From Bradyrhizobium sp. AZCC 1719 (lineage in GTDB: Bacteria > Pseudomonadota > Alphaproteobacteria > Rhizobiales > Xanthobacteraceae): 64,000 bases of DNA. The position numbers and the translations under genes are program-made. The stretch is from NCBI RefSeq assembly GCF_036924525.1, contig NZ_JAZHRU010000001.1:62001-126000 (forward strand), written 5' to 3'. Shown here piece after piece: positions 51,874 through 61,166 of the stretch. Under the pieces are notes generated by a model. It worked only from the letters and a program-made list of their open reading frames with translations, had not been told where the DNA came from and searched no databases. The first letter of the stretch is position 1, and every line of letters begins with the position of its first letter.

Positions 51874-52860
51874 TCACGCCATCGCCCGTTGGGCGGCTGT
51901 AGTGGCATCCGTGCCGATCCATTTGCGGAACAGATCAAAATCGATATTGCCGCCGGAAAGGACCAGGCCGACCCGCTTGCCGGCGAGCTTCTGCTTTTCC
52001 TGCAGCGCGGCGGCCAGCGGGGCTGCGCCGGCGCCTTCGGCGAGGTTGTGCGTGTCGGTCCAGTAGGCGCGGACGGCGGCTGCGACCTCGTCGTCCGTGA
52101 CCTGAACGATGCGCGCGGCGCCCTTGCGGATGATGGCGAATGCGTCCGGATCGGGAGTGCGCGTCGCCATGCCGTCCGCCAGCGTGTTGCTGGTTTCGGT
52201 GGTCACCACCGTGCCAGCCACAAATGACAGTGCGTAGGACGGCGCTTCGGTCGACTGCACGCCGACGATTTCGGTTTTCAGCCCGAGCAGATCGCGCGCC
52301 ATGATGCAGCCGGAGATGCCCGAGCCCTGCCCGATCGGCACGTAGAGAATGTCGAGGTCAGGCGCCGTCCGGAACAGTTCGAGCGCGTAGGTAGCGACGC
52401 CGAGCACCAGATCCGGATGGAACGACGGCACCATATGAAGGCCGGCGAACTGGGCACGGCGCTGGGCTTCTTCGGCGGCCGCCTGAAAATCCTCGCCATG
52501 CTCGACGAGGTCAGCGCCGAACGCGCGCATGGCGCGGTTCTTCTCGACCGAATTGCCCTTCGGCACGTAGATCACCGCCGGCACGCCGTGGCGGGAAGCC
52601 GCGAACGCGAGGCTCTGGCCGTGATTGCCGCGGGTGGCAGAAATGATCCCCGATATGTTCGGCCGCTCCCGCTTCAGCCGGTCGAGATAGATCAGCCCAC
52701 CGCGCACCTTGAACGCGCCAATCGGCGTGTGGTTCTCGTGCTTGACCACGACGCGCGTACCTAGCCGTTCGCTGAGCAGCGGCCAGGCATGCGCCGGCGT
52801 CGGCGGCACCGCCTGCCCCACGATCTCGTGCGCACGTTCGAGCTCTCCGAGGTCAAACAT
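51874..52860 (-). CDS. PLP-dependent threonine/serine dehydratase-like enzyme
   Basis: 328 residues of fold-type II PLP enzyme. HTPIGAFKVRGGLIYLDRLK holds the PLP lysine, SATRGNHGQSLAFAAS the asparagine loop, and GSGISGCIMARDLLG the phosphate-binding glycines. The C-terminal regulatory ACT domain of long IlvA is absent, so it resembles the short catabolic-type dehydratase. Threonine deamination would give 2-ketobutyrate, the isoleucine precursor, which fits its place between ilvI and ilvH, but serine or another hydroxy amino acid is possible. Confidence 0.85.
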   Translation of the reverse strand: MFDLGELERAHEIVGQAVPPTPAHAWPLLSERLGTRVVVKHENHTPIGAFKVRGGLIYLDRLKRERPNISGIISATRGNHGQSLAFAASRHGVPAVIYVPKGNSVEKNRAMRAFGADLVEHGEDFQAAAEEAQRRAQFAGLHMVPSFHPDLVLGVATYALELFRTAPDLDILYVPIGQGSGISGCIMARDLLGLKTEIVGVQSTEAPSYALSFVAGTVVTTETSNTLADGMATRTPDPDAFAIIRKGAARIVQVTDDEVAAAVRAYWTDTHNLAEGAGAAPLAAALQEKQKLAGKRVGLVLSGGNIDFDLFRKWIGTDATTAAQRAMA

Positions 52861-52887
52861 GGGTTCTCGTCAACCTTCTCTCTTTTT

Positions 52888-53014
52888 GTCATCCCCGCGA
52901 AGGCGGGGATCCAGTATTCTAGAGACGCCCAGAGCTTAACGGAGACGCCGCGGCGTACTGGATCGCCCGGGCTTCTGCGTGAAGACGCGCTTCGCGCTTT
53001 CGCCGGGCGATGAC
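52888..53014. repeat. GTCATCCCCGCG long hairpin repeat
   Basis: GTCATCCCCGCGAAGGCGGG at the left and TTTCGCCGGGCGATGAC at the right, with smaller inverted pairs inside. About 127 bases. It lies between the ilvI stop and the dehydratase-like start, so it sits inside the gene cluster, and the sequence around it contains no gene. One copy in the window. Confidence 0.65.
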
Positions 53015-53063
53015 AGCGGAATTTTTGTCTCGCGTCCTCATACCGAATCTTTGCCTCGCGTCC

Positions 53064-54839
53064 TCACACCAGCGCCTTGCCGCCGGCGAATGCCGCGGCG
53101 GTGGCTTCATCGGTTGCTTCCGCCGGCAGCAGCATTTCGTTGTGCGCCTTGCCGGACGGAATCATCGGGAAGCAGTTTTCCAGCGCGGCGACGCGGCAAT
53201 CGAACAGCACCGGGCGCTTGACCTTGATCATCTCCTTGAGCGCGCCGTCGAGATCGCCAGGCTTGATCGCCTGGATGCCGACGCAGCCGAACGCATCCGC
53301 GAGCTTGACGAAATCCGGCAGCGCCTCGGAGTAAGAATGCGACAGCCGGTTGCCATGCAGGAGCTGCTGCCACTGCCGCACCATGCCCATGTACTGGTTG
53401 TTCAGGATGAAGATCTTGATCGGCAGCTCAAACTGAACCGCCGTCGACATCTCCTGCATCGTCATCTGCACCGAGGCATCGCCGGCGATGTCGATCACGA
53501 GGCTGTCGGGATGCGCGACTTGCACGCCGAGCGCAGCCGGCAGGCCATAGCCCATCGTGCCGAGTCCGCCCGACGTCATCCAGCGGTGCGGCTCCTCGAA
53601 GCCGAAGAACTGCGCCGCCCACATCTGGTGCTGACCGACCTCGGTGGTGATGTAGGTGTCGTGGCCGCGCGTCGCCTCGAACAGCTTCTGGATCGCGTAT
53701 TGCGGCAGGATCACGTCATTGCTCTTCTTGTAGGCGAGCGAATTGCGTGCGCGCCATTTGGCGATCTCCTGCCACCACGCCTTGATATCCGGCTTCTTCG
53801 CTTCCGCCTTGAACACCTGCAGCAAATCGCCGAGCACGTTGCCGGCATCGCCGATGATCGGCACGTCGACGTGGATGTTCTTGTTGATCGAGGACGGATC
53901 GATATCGATATGGATCTTCTTCGAACCCGGCGAGAACGCGTCAGTCCGGCCCGTGATGCGGTCGTCGAAGCGGGCGCCGACGCACAGCATGACGTCGCAA
54001 CCATGCATCGTCATGTTGGCCTCGTAGGTGCCGTGCATGCCCAGCATGCCAAGCCAGTTCTTTCCCGTCGCCGGGTAAGCGCCGAGGCCCATCAGGGTCG
54101 AGGTGATCGGAAAGCCGGTGACATCCACGAGCTCACGCAGCAGCTTCGAGGCTTCGGGTCCGGAATTGATGACGCCGCCGCCGGAATAGATCACCGGGCG
54201 CTTGGCGGCAGCCAATAGCGCCACCGCTTTTTGGATCTGTGCCGCATCGCCTTTCACCCGCGGGGTATAGGACACATGCACGTCGGACTTGCGCGGCGGA
54301 TGATAGGTGCCGAGCGCAAACTGCACGTCCTTGGGCACGTCGACCACGACGGGTCCGGGACGGCCCGTGGTCGCAACGTAGAACGCCTCGTGCAGCACTT
54401 TCGCCAGATCGTTGACGTCGCGCACCAGCCAGTTGTGCTTGGTGCAGGGACGGGTGATGCCGACCGTGTCGCATTCCTGGAACGCGTCGTTGCCGATCAG
54501 ATGCGTCGGCACCTGCCCTGTGATGCACACCAGCGGGATCGAATCCATCAGCGCATCCGTCAGCGGCGTCACCATGTTGGTGGCGCCTGGGCCTGACGTC
54601 ACCAGCACCACGCCGGGCTTGCCGGTCGAGCGCGCATAGCCCTCGGCCGCATGACCGGCGCCCTGCTCGTGCCGCACCAGGATGTGCTCGACGTCGCTCT
54701 GCTGGAAAATTTCGTCGTAGATCGGAAGCACCGCGCCGCCGGGATAGCCGAAGATGTGCTGGACGCCGTGATCGATGAGGGCGCGCACGATCATCGCGGC
54801 GCCGGTCATCTGATTGGAGTCGTTGCTCTTGTCGGTCAT
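53064..54839 (-). CDS. ilvI: Acetolactate synthase large (catalytic) subunit
   Basis: 591-residue TPP enzyme that makes acetolactate or acetohydroxybutyrate, the first common step of branched-chain amino acid synthesis. N-terminal pyrimidine-binding domain with the catalytic glutamate in LVRHEQGAGHAAEGYARST, middle domain (FDDRITGRTDAFSPGSKKIH), and C-terminal PP-binding domain with GDASVQMTMQEM, NNQYMGMV and the quinone-like GMVRQWQQLLHGNRLSHSYS region. It is preceded by a leader peptide and terminator. The symbol ilvB would be equally proper. Confidence 0.96.
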   Translation of the reverse strand: MTDKSNDSNQMTGAAMIVRALIDHGVQHIFGYPGGAVLPIYDEIFQQSDVEHILVRHEQGAGHAAEGYARSTGKPGVVLVTSGPGATNMVTPLTDALMDSIPLVCITGQVPTHLIGNDAFQECDTVGITRPCTKHNWLVRDVNDLAKVLHEAFYVATTGRPGPVVVDVPKDVQFALGTYHPPRKSDVHVSYTPRVKGDAAQIQKAVALLAAAKRPVIYSGGGVINSGPEASKLLRELVDVTGFPITSTLMGLGAYPATGKNWLGMLGMHGTYEANMTMHGCDVMLCVGARFDDRITGRTDAFSPGSKKIHIDIDPSSINKNIHVDVPIIGDAGNVLGDLLQVFKAEAKKPDIKAWWQEIAKWRARNSLAYKKSNDVILPQYAIQKLFEATRGHDTYITTEVGQHQMWAAQFFGFEEPHRWMTSGGLGTMGYGLPAALGVQVAHPDSLVIDIAGDASVQMTMQEMSTAVQFELPIKIFILNNQYMGMVRQWQQLLHGNRLSHSYSEALPDFVKLADAFGCVGIQAIKPGDLDGALKEMIKVKRPVLFDCRVAALENCFPMIPSGKAHNEMLLPAEATDEATAAAFAGGKALV

Positions 54840-54897
54840 GGTCTGCTCCGGATGCGCTTGTCGGCGCGGCTTCTTTCGATTGTCTGTTTTGGGAAAT

Positions 54898-54919
54898 AAA
54901 AAAGGGCCCGAGAGGCCCC
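54898..54919 (-). terminator. Attenuator terminator of ilvI
   Basis: On the minus strand GGGGCC-TCTC-GGGCCC is followed by six T residues (54903-54898). It lies about 60 bases before the ilvI start codon and just after the leader peptide. This is a compact GC stem plus U-tract, the form of an attenuator. Confidence 0.85.
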
Positions 54920-54922
54920 ATG

Positions 54923-54968
54923 CACACCGCCCGAATTTGGATGGCCGCTAGCCATCCCCGGCGGTGTG
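54923..54968 (-). promoter_or_regulatory. Attenuator pause/competing hairpins
   Basis: CACACCGCC (54968-54960) pairs with GGCGGTGTG (54931-54923) over nine bases, enclosing a second stem, GGATGGC with GCCATCC. The leader peptide's last codons and stop codon lie inside this structure, so ribosome position should decide whether it forms. It sits directly upstream of the terminator hairpin. Confidence 0.7.
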
Positions 54969-55013
54969 CCTGGGTACGACGACGATAAGGAACTTGGTAA
55001 TAATGTTACGCAT
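54948..55013 (-). CDS. ilvL: ilv leader peptide (Ile/Leu/Val-rich)
   Basis: A 21-residue frame, ATG at 55013, reading MRNIITKFLIVVV and then eight more residues to TAG at 54948-54950. Seven of residues 4-13 are Ile, Leu or Val, exactly the amino acids made by the downstream enzymes. It is followed by hairpins and a U-tract terminator before ilvI. This is the standard layout of multivalent attenuation known for ilv operons of enterobacteria; here it is read directly from the sequence. Confidence 0.85.
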   Translation of the reverse strand: MRNIITKFLIVVVPRHTAGDG

Positions 55014-55045
55014 TTCGCGGCTCGAACTTCCCAAAGGTTGCGCGG

Positions 55046-55073
55046 GTTATACCGTTCGGCCCCCGGAAGTCAA
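55046..55073 (-). promoter_or_regulatory. ilvI promoter (sigma-70 type)
   Basis: On the minus strand a -35 TTGACT (55073-55068) and a -10 TATAAC (55051-55046) are separated by 16 bases, each 5 of 6 to consensus. Transcription would begin near 55039, about 25 bases before the leader-peptide ATG, giving a leader RNA of roughly 200 bases before ilvI. This is the best-matching promoter I see in the window. Confidence 0.75.
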
Positions 55074-55247
55074 GGGACGGACGCTCTCGGCGCGATTTAG
55101 GCAGTGTAGCGGTGTTCCGGGCATTCGGCGAGGGGGAATTTTGGGCGTGCAGGCATGCGGAGAGACCATCGCATCACGTCGCCGTCATTCGGGGATTGGT
55201 CCGAGGGGCCAGACCACAGGCGCGCAATGGCACATGCTTTGAAGGGA

Positions 55248-55934
55248 TCACGTGGCCGACTTCTCACCACCGACACAGCTCGGATATGGAGCTTTCTCTC
55301 CCGGAACGATCGGGCAGAGCTTGATCGGGCTCAGAGTCTTGAACCGATCCTGCCATTTCCCAACATCGATCTGCATGGGTATGTTCGACGGTGCAGCACG
55401 TTCGGCCCATTGAACGGTGTAGACATCGGTCTGCCCTTTGATGACCGCGATCAACGCTGTCTCGCTCGTTTTACCTGCTGTCGTGGGCGAAACACCGCAC
55501 GACACCACTGCAACAGCAGCGTCGTAGCCGTTGAGTTTGTTTTCGCTCAGGAGCGTTACAGAATACGAACTTGGACACGCGACCTTGAAGCCCCCCGCCA
55601 AAGCATTGAGAAAAGCCTTCGGAGTCGCGTCCGGCTTGGTGGCGAGATCCCTTCGACCGGTGACGGAAATCATCTGAGTCCAACCGTTGATGGACTCGCC
55701 TGTCGGTACCGATTCTTGAATGTAGAAATCAGCTTTTGTCGTGACGAACGCAGGTACAAAGGCCCGCGGATAGCTCATTTTCAGCAATTGGCCGAAAATC
55801 GGAGTTATCGACGTGACCGAATACCCTTTCTCGCGGAGCTTATCGACGGTGCTAATTGCGTCCTCGCCTTCCGCCATAGCGCTGGTACTCGACGAAAGAA
55901 CTGCGACAAGTCCGAGAATTCTTGCCGTATGCAT
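55248..55934 (-). CDS. Secreted hypothetical protein
   Basis: 228 residues with an N-terminal signal peptide (MHTARILGLVAVLSSSTSAMA). The mature part contains cysteines in KVACPSSYSV, VVSCGVSP, KLCPIVPG and YPSCVGG, which may form two disulfides. I do not recognise the family. GAGGGGG lies upstream of the start. It is followed by the ilv promoter region and a decayed GTCATTC repeat fragment near 55184. Confidence 0.65.
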   Translation of the reverse strand: MHTARILGLVAVLSSSTSAMAEGEDAISTVDKLREKGYSVTSITPIFGQLLKMSYPRAFVPAFVTTKADFYIQESVPTGESINGWTQMISVTGRRDLATKPDATPKAFLNALAGGFKVACPSSYSVTLLSENKLNGYDAAVAVVSCGVSPTTAGKTSETALIAVIKGQTDVYTVQWAERAAPSNIPMQIDVGKWQDRFKTLSPIKLCPIVPGEKAPYPSCVGGEKSAT

Positions 55935-56083
55935 TGATAGCGCCCCCTCGAGAACTGATCGCGCTGGTCGAAAAGATACAACCGAGAAATGAACGTATTA
56001 TAAATCCACAACCTTAAATTCCTGGAGATGAGTCGGCTGCAGGCCAGAAGGGCCGGCTCGTCGCAGCTTCTCGCAATCCGCGC

Positions 56084-57017
56084 TCATAGCGCTGGAACGA
56101 CGGTTGCCAACCACCCCCTCGCCGCTTCCGGCGCGACCCATTCGAACTCCGGCAATTGGTGCCGGAACCAGGTGAACTGCCGCTTGGCATAGTGGCGGGT
56201 ATCGGCGCGGCCGATTTCGGCGGCCTGATCGCGGGTGATCTCGCCGCGCAAATGGCGGATCAGCGCGGGCACGCCATGGGCTTTCATCGCCGGCAGCAGC
56301 GGATCGAGTTTTCGCGCGGCGAGTGCTGCGACTTCTTCCAGTGCGCCGGCTTCCAGCATCGCGCCGAACCGCGCATCGATCCGCGCATAGAGCTGGTCGC
56401 GTTCCGGCGCGAGGAACAGCGCGGTGAAATCGCCCTGCGGCAACAGCGGCGGCAGGCCTTCGCGATGCCAGTCCGGCAACGCGCGGCCGGTCGCCTCGAT
56501 CACCTCCAGCGCGCGGGCAATCCGGGTGCGGTCGCGCGGCTTCAGGCGTTCGGCGGAGACGGGGTCGCGCCGCGCCAGCTCAGCGTGAAGCGCTTCGACG
56601 CCGTCGCGTTCCAGCCGGGCGCGTATGGCTTCGCGCACCTCGGCCGGGATCGGCGGCACCGCGGAGAGACCGCGCGTCAATGCCTTGAAATAAAGGCCGG
56701 AACCGCCGACGAAGATCGGCAGGCGCTTTTCCGCGCGCGCCTCTGCGAGCACCTTTCCAGCATCCGCCACCCACGCTCCGGCCGAGAAATTGACCGACGC
56801 GTCGACATGGCCGTAGAGCCGGTGCGGCACGCGCGCTTCCTCCTCCGGCGTCGGCCGCGCCGTGATGATGCGGAGATCGCGATAGACCTGCATGGAATCG
56901 GTGTTGATGACGACGCCGCCGGTCTTTTGCGCCAATTCGAGCGCCAGGGCCGACTTGCCGCTGGCGGTCGGCCCTGCGATAAGCACGGCCTTGCTCAAAT
57001 CTAGCTGATACGCCTGC

Positions 57018-57019
<2 letters not shown>
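56084..57019 (-). CDS. miaA: tRNA dimethylallyltransferase
   Basis: 311-residue cytoplasmic enzyme that adds a dimethylallyl group to A37 of tRNAs reading U-starting codons. P-loop GPTASGKS at 16-23, TDSMQVYR with the catalytic aspartate, [19 protein letters not shown] and the QFTWFRHQ stretch are diagnostic. A longer frame exists upstream, but the ATG at 57019 gives the family start [11 protein letters not shown]. Its start codon shares two bases with the divergent serB start codon (CATG). Confidence 0.93.
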
Positions 57020-57923
<904 letters not shown>

Positions 57924-57928
57924 GCCAA

Positions 57929-58165
57929 ATGATTGATGTCGGCGATATCAGGCCGGTCTCGGTTGCCTTCACCGCCGATGAACTCGTCGTGACCCTGGCA
58001 GACGGTCGCAAGATTGCGACGCCGCTCGCATGGTATCCACGTCTCCGCGATGCCAGTGCGGCAGCGCGCGGAAACTTCGAGCTCATGGCAATGGGCATTC
58101 ACTGGCCGGAACTCGACGAAGATCTCGGTATCGCAGGGATGCTCCGCGGCCGTCCCGCGACTTGA
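57929..58165 (+). CDS. DUF2442 protein
   Basis: 78 residues, five bases after serB. VSVAFTADELVVTLADGRKI, ATPLAWYPRLRDASAAARGN and GIHWPELDEDLGIAGMLRG are typical of DUF2442, a small family whose members often appear as antitoxins or accessory proteins to nucleases and toxins. No toxin-like neighbour is seen here, so a role with serB or a stand-alone one is unresolved. Confidence 0.8.
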   Translation: MIDVGDIRPVSVAFTADELVVTLADGRKIATPLAWYPRLRDASAAARGNFELMAMGIHWPELDEDLGIAGMLRGRPAT

Positions 58166-58168
58166 CGC

Positions 58169-59674
58169 CTACTGCACGCCGAGTGCCACGAACCGCAATT
58201 CGCCCTCGCCGTTCGACACCAGCAGCAGCACCGATTTCTTGCCGTCCTTCTTGAGCTGATCGACGCGCTTCTTGATGTCGGCGGCGCTGGCGACCGCTTC
58301 CTGCGCTACCTCGACGATGACGTCGCCGGCGGAGAGCCGCTTGTCGGCGGCGTCGGAGGAGCCGTCGACACCGGTGATGATGACGCCTTTCACGCTCTCC
58401 TTGATCTTGTACTTCGTCCGCAGGTCCTTGCTCAGCGCGGCAAGATCGAGGCCGAGCGCCTTTTGCGTCACCGGCTTCTCGACAGGGTCTTCCTTGGTCT
58501 TGGCGGCGGCCTGCTGCACCTTTTCAGTATCCTCGAGGCGGCCGAGCGTAACCTTGCGGGTTTCCTCGTTACCCTTGCGGATGATGACGACGTCGACTTC
58601 CTTGCCGACGGCGGTATCGGCGACGACGCGGGAGAGATCCTTCGGGTCCTTGACGTCCTTGCCGTCGAACTTGACGACGACATCGCCGGGCTCGATGCCG
58701 GCAGGCTTGGCCGGCCCCTTGTCGTCGATGCCGGCGACCAGCGCGCCGCGGGCGGGCTTGATGTTGAGGCTTTCGGCGATCTCCTCGGTGACCTGCTGGA
58801 TCCGCACGCCGAGCCAGCCGCGGCGCAATTCGCCGAACTGCCGGAGCTGATCAACTACGACGGCCACCGTCTTCGACGGCACCGCGAAGCCGAGGCCGAT
58901 CGAACCGCCGGTCGGCGAGATGATCAGCGTGTTGACGCCGACCACTTCGCCTTCAAGGTTGAATAGCGGCCCGCCGGAATTGCCGCGGTTGATGGAGGCA
59001 TCGGTCTGGATGTAGCTGTCGTACGGCCCCTGGCTGATGTCGCGGTTGCGCGCCGACACGATGCCGGCCGTGACCGAGCCGCCGAGGCTGAACGGATTGC
59101 CGATCGCAATCACCCATTCGCCGAGCCGCAGCTTGTCGGAATCGCCGAACTTCACCGCGGTCACCGGCTTCACCGGCTTGAACTTCAAGACAGCAATGTC
59201 GGTCTTCTTGTCGACGCCGACCAGTTCGGCCTTGATCTTGGTGCCGTCGTTCATGATCAAGTTGATCTCGTCGGCATCCGCGATGACATGATTGTTGGTG
59301 ACGACGACGCCGGCGGCATCGACGATGAAACCGGAGCCGAGCGAATTGGTCTTGCGCGGCGGCTGCATTTCGCCGCTCTTGTCGCCGCCCTTGGGCACGG
59401 CGCCGCGCCGGTTCTTGAAGAAGTCGTCAAAAAATTCCTCGAACGGCGAGCCCGGCGGCAATTGCGGCATCGTATCCCTGCCGCCCTTGGCCTCCACGCT
59501 CTGCGAGGTCGAAATATTGACGACGGAATCGATCACCTTCTCGGCAATGTCGGCGATACCGTCCGGCCCGCGCGCGCTGGCCGGCACTGAAGCCAGCATG
59601 CTGGCGGCACCGAGCGAGATCGCAATCCCCATCAGGCGCAGGCGACTGGTCAAGGCGGGTCTGGCACCGGTCAT
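58169..59674 (-). CDS. degP: Do-like periplasmic serine protease (DegP/HtrA)
   Basis: 501 residues: signal peptide (RLMGIAISLGAASMLASVPA), trypsin-like domain with catalytic histidine in VVTNNHVIADAD, aspartate in KKTDIAVLKF and serine in INRGNSGGPLFN, then two PDZ domains (GWLGVRIQQVTEEIAESLNI and GVIITGVDGSSDAADKRLSA). Periplasmic quality-control protease. The chosen ATG at 59674 has GGAG upstream. It lies downstream of the hflKC group on the same strand, a frequent alphaproteobacterial arrangement. Confidence 0.94.
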   Translation of the reverse strand: MTGARPALTSRLRLMGIAISLGAASMLASVPASARGPDGIADIAEKVIDSVVNISTSQSVEAKGGRDTMPQLPPGSPFEEFFDDFFKNRRGAVPKGGDKSGEMQPPRKTNSLGSGFIVDAAGVVVTNNHVIADADEINLIMNDGTKIKAELVGVDKKTDIAVLKFKPVKPVTAVKFGDSDKLRLGEWVIAIGNPFSLGGSVTAGIVSARNRDISQGPYDSYIQTDASINRGNSGGPLFNLEGEVVGVNTLIISPTGGSIGLGFAVPSKTVAVVVDQLRQFGELRRGWLGVRIQQVTEEIAESLNIKPARGALVAGIDDKGPAKPAGIEPGDVVVKFDGKDVKDPKDLSRVVADTAVGKEVDVVIIRKGNEETRKVTLGRLEDTEKVQQAAAKTKEDPVEKPVTQKALGLDLAALSKDLRTKYKIKESVKGVIITGVDGSSDAADKRLSAGDVIVEVAQEAVASAADIKKRVDQLKKDGKKSVLLLVSNGEGELRFVALGVQ

Positions 59675-59827
59675 GTCGGCTCGTCTCCAAAGGCTCAAAT
59701 TTGGGCCCACAGTGCGCCCGAATGGGTCCTAGGCGCAAGCATCTGCACCTGACATTCCTGCGAAAAACGGGCGGCTCGCGGCTCACGATTTCGTTGGCGC
59801 CAGAGCTAGTTGCGGCCGTTGATTACC

Positions 59828-59946
59828 GTCATTCCGGGGCGCGAAGCGAAACCCCAATGTGCGATTGCACGTTGGGGAATCTCGAGATTCCCCGGTGCGC
59901 AATTGCGCACCTGAGGACTGGTCCTTCGGACCATCCCGAAAATGAC
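59828..59946. repeat. GTCATTCCGGGGC repeat, copy 3
   Basis: GTCATTCCGGGGCGCGAAGC at the left; the right end ATCCCGAAAATGAC is a diverged inverted copy. Inside are GGTCCTTCGGACC, a compact hairpin, and GTGCGCAATTGCGCAC, a perfect 16-base palindrome. Lies between degP and DUF2065. Confidence 0.8.
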
Positions 59947-59955
59947 CGAGGAACC

Positions 59956-60156
59956 TTACCGCCGCACGAACCAGATCAGAAGCAGGCCGACGACCGCCGA
60001 GACGATGCCGACGATCCGCAGGATATTGTCGGGCGTCGCCAATGCGCTTTTCATCGCCCGGCGCATCCAGGCCGGGCTGGCTGCGAACATCAGGCCTTCG
60101 AGCACAAAGAGGATGCCAACACCGATGAGGAAGTCGGCGAACGCAATGGACCTCAT
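59956..60156 (-). CDS. DUF2065 small membrane protein
   Basis: 66 residues with two hydrophobic helices (LIGVGILFVLEGLMFAAS and ILRIVGIVSAVVGLLLIWFV). The MRSIAFADFLIGVGILFVLE start is typical of DUF2065, which is regularly found between hflC and degP in alphaproteobacteria. Inner-membrane; function not established. 98 bases after hflC on the same strand. Confidence 0.85.
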   Translation of the reverse strand: MRSIAFADFLIGVGILFVLEGLMFAASPAWMRRAMKSALATPDNILRIVGIVSAVVGLLLIWFVRR

Positions 60157-60200
60157 CGGATGGCATCCCCCCGCTATTCAAGCGCCTTTTGCTTTTATGC

Positions 60201-60226
60201 CGGCGAAGCGACCCCCCGCTTCGCCG
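60201..60226 (-). promoter_or_regulatory. Hairpin between hflC and DUF2065
   Basis: CGGCGAAGCG and CGCTTCGCCG form a perfect 10-base stem with a 6-base loop (60211-60216). There is no adjoining T-run, so it is more likely a processing or stability element than a full terminator. Confidence 0.5.
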
Positions 60227-60254
60227 TAACCTGCGTATGGTACGGGCCGGCCGT

Positions 60255-61166
60255 TTAAGGCTTCGGCGCCGTGGCCGCCGCGGCCGCCGCCGGCGGATGG
60301 CCCGACGGATTGGCGAAGAAGCGGAAGAACTCGGAATCGGGCCGCAGCAGGAAACGGGTGTCGTTGGAGCGCAGCCCGGTCTCATAGGCCGACATCGAAC
60401 GATAGAAGGCGAAGAAATCCGGATCCCGGCCATATGCGTCGGCGAACAGCCGGTTGCGCTCGGCGTCACCCGCGCCGCGCGTCTGCTCGGCGGTCGAGTT
60501 GGCCTCCGCAATGATGACGGTCGCCTCGCGATCGGCCTTTGAGCGGATCTCCTGCGCCTTCTGGCCGCCCTGGGCGCGGAACTCGGCCGCCTCGCGTTGC
60601 CGCTCGGTCTGCATGCGCTGATAGACCGCCTGGCTGTTGGCCTCCGGCAGGTCGGCACGGCGGATACGGACGTCCACCAACTGGATGCCGTACTGATCGG
60701 CTTCCCGGTCGAGCTGCTCGCGGATGCGCGCCATCAGGCCCTCGCGTTCGTCGCGCACCACGTTGATGAAGGGGACCTCGCCCAGCACGCGGCGCAGCGC
60801 CGCGTTCAACAGCGTGGTGAGCTGGATGTTGGCCGCCTGGATCGAGCCGATGCTCTGATAGAAGCGCAGCGGATTCTTGATCCGGTAGCGGGCGAAGGCG
60901 TCGACCACGAGCCGCTTCTGGTCGGAAGCGATCACTTCCTGGGATGGATTTTCCAGATCGAGGATGCGCTTGTCGATGCTGATGACGGTGTCGATGAACG
61001 GCGCCTTGAAATTCAGGCCCGGCTCGGACACGACGTCAACGGGCCGGCCGAGCCGGACCACGAGCGCCTGCTCGGTCTGCGACACCGTGAAGACCGAGCT
61101 GTAGCCCACGATCACCACGGCCAACAGCAGGATCAGGGTGACAATACCTGCAACCGGAGACCTCAT
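60255..61166 (-). CDS. hflC: HflC, FtsH-associated membrane protein
   Basis: 303 residues. N-terminal signal anchor (about 5-25), then a SPFH/prohibitin domain: VSQTEQALVVRLGRPVDVVS, DKRILDLENPSQEVIASDQK, RREAAEFRAQGGQKAQEIRS in the coiled-coil part. With HflK it forms a large inner-membrane complex that limits FtsH protease. Overlaps hflK by 4 bases (ATGA). Confidence 0.95.
   Translation of the reverse strand: MRSPVAGIVTLILLLAVVIVGYSSVFTVSQTEQALVVRLGRPVDVVSEPGLNFKAPFIDTVISIDKRILDLENPSQEVIASDQKRLVVDAFARYRIKNPLRFYQSIGSIQAANIQLTTLLNAALRRVLGEVPFINVVRDEREGLMARIREQLDREADQYGIQLVDVRIRRADLPEANSQAVYQRMQTERQREAAEFRAQGGQKAQEIRSKADREATVIIAEANSTAEQTRGAGDAERNRLFADAYGRDPDFFAFYRSMSAYETGLRSNDTRFLLRPDSEFFRFFANPSGHPPAAAAAATAPKP

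Noticed and set aside
57929-58165. Toxin-antitoxin role for the DUF2442 gene
   Set aside because: Some DUF2442 proteins neighbour toxins, but here the neighbours are serB and degP and no toxin-like gene is present.
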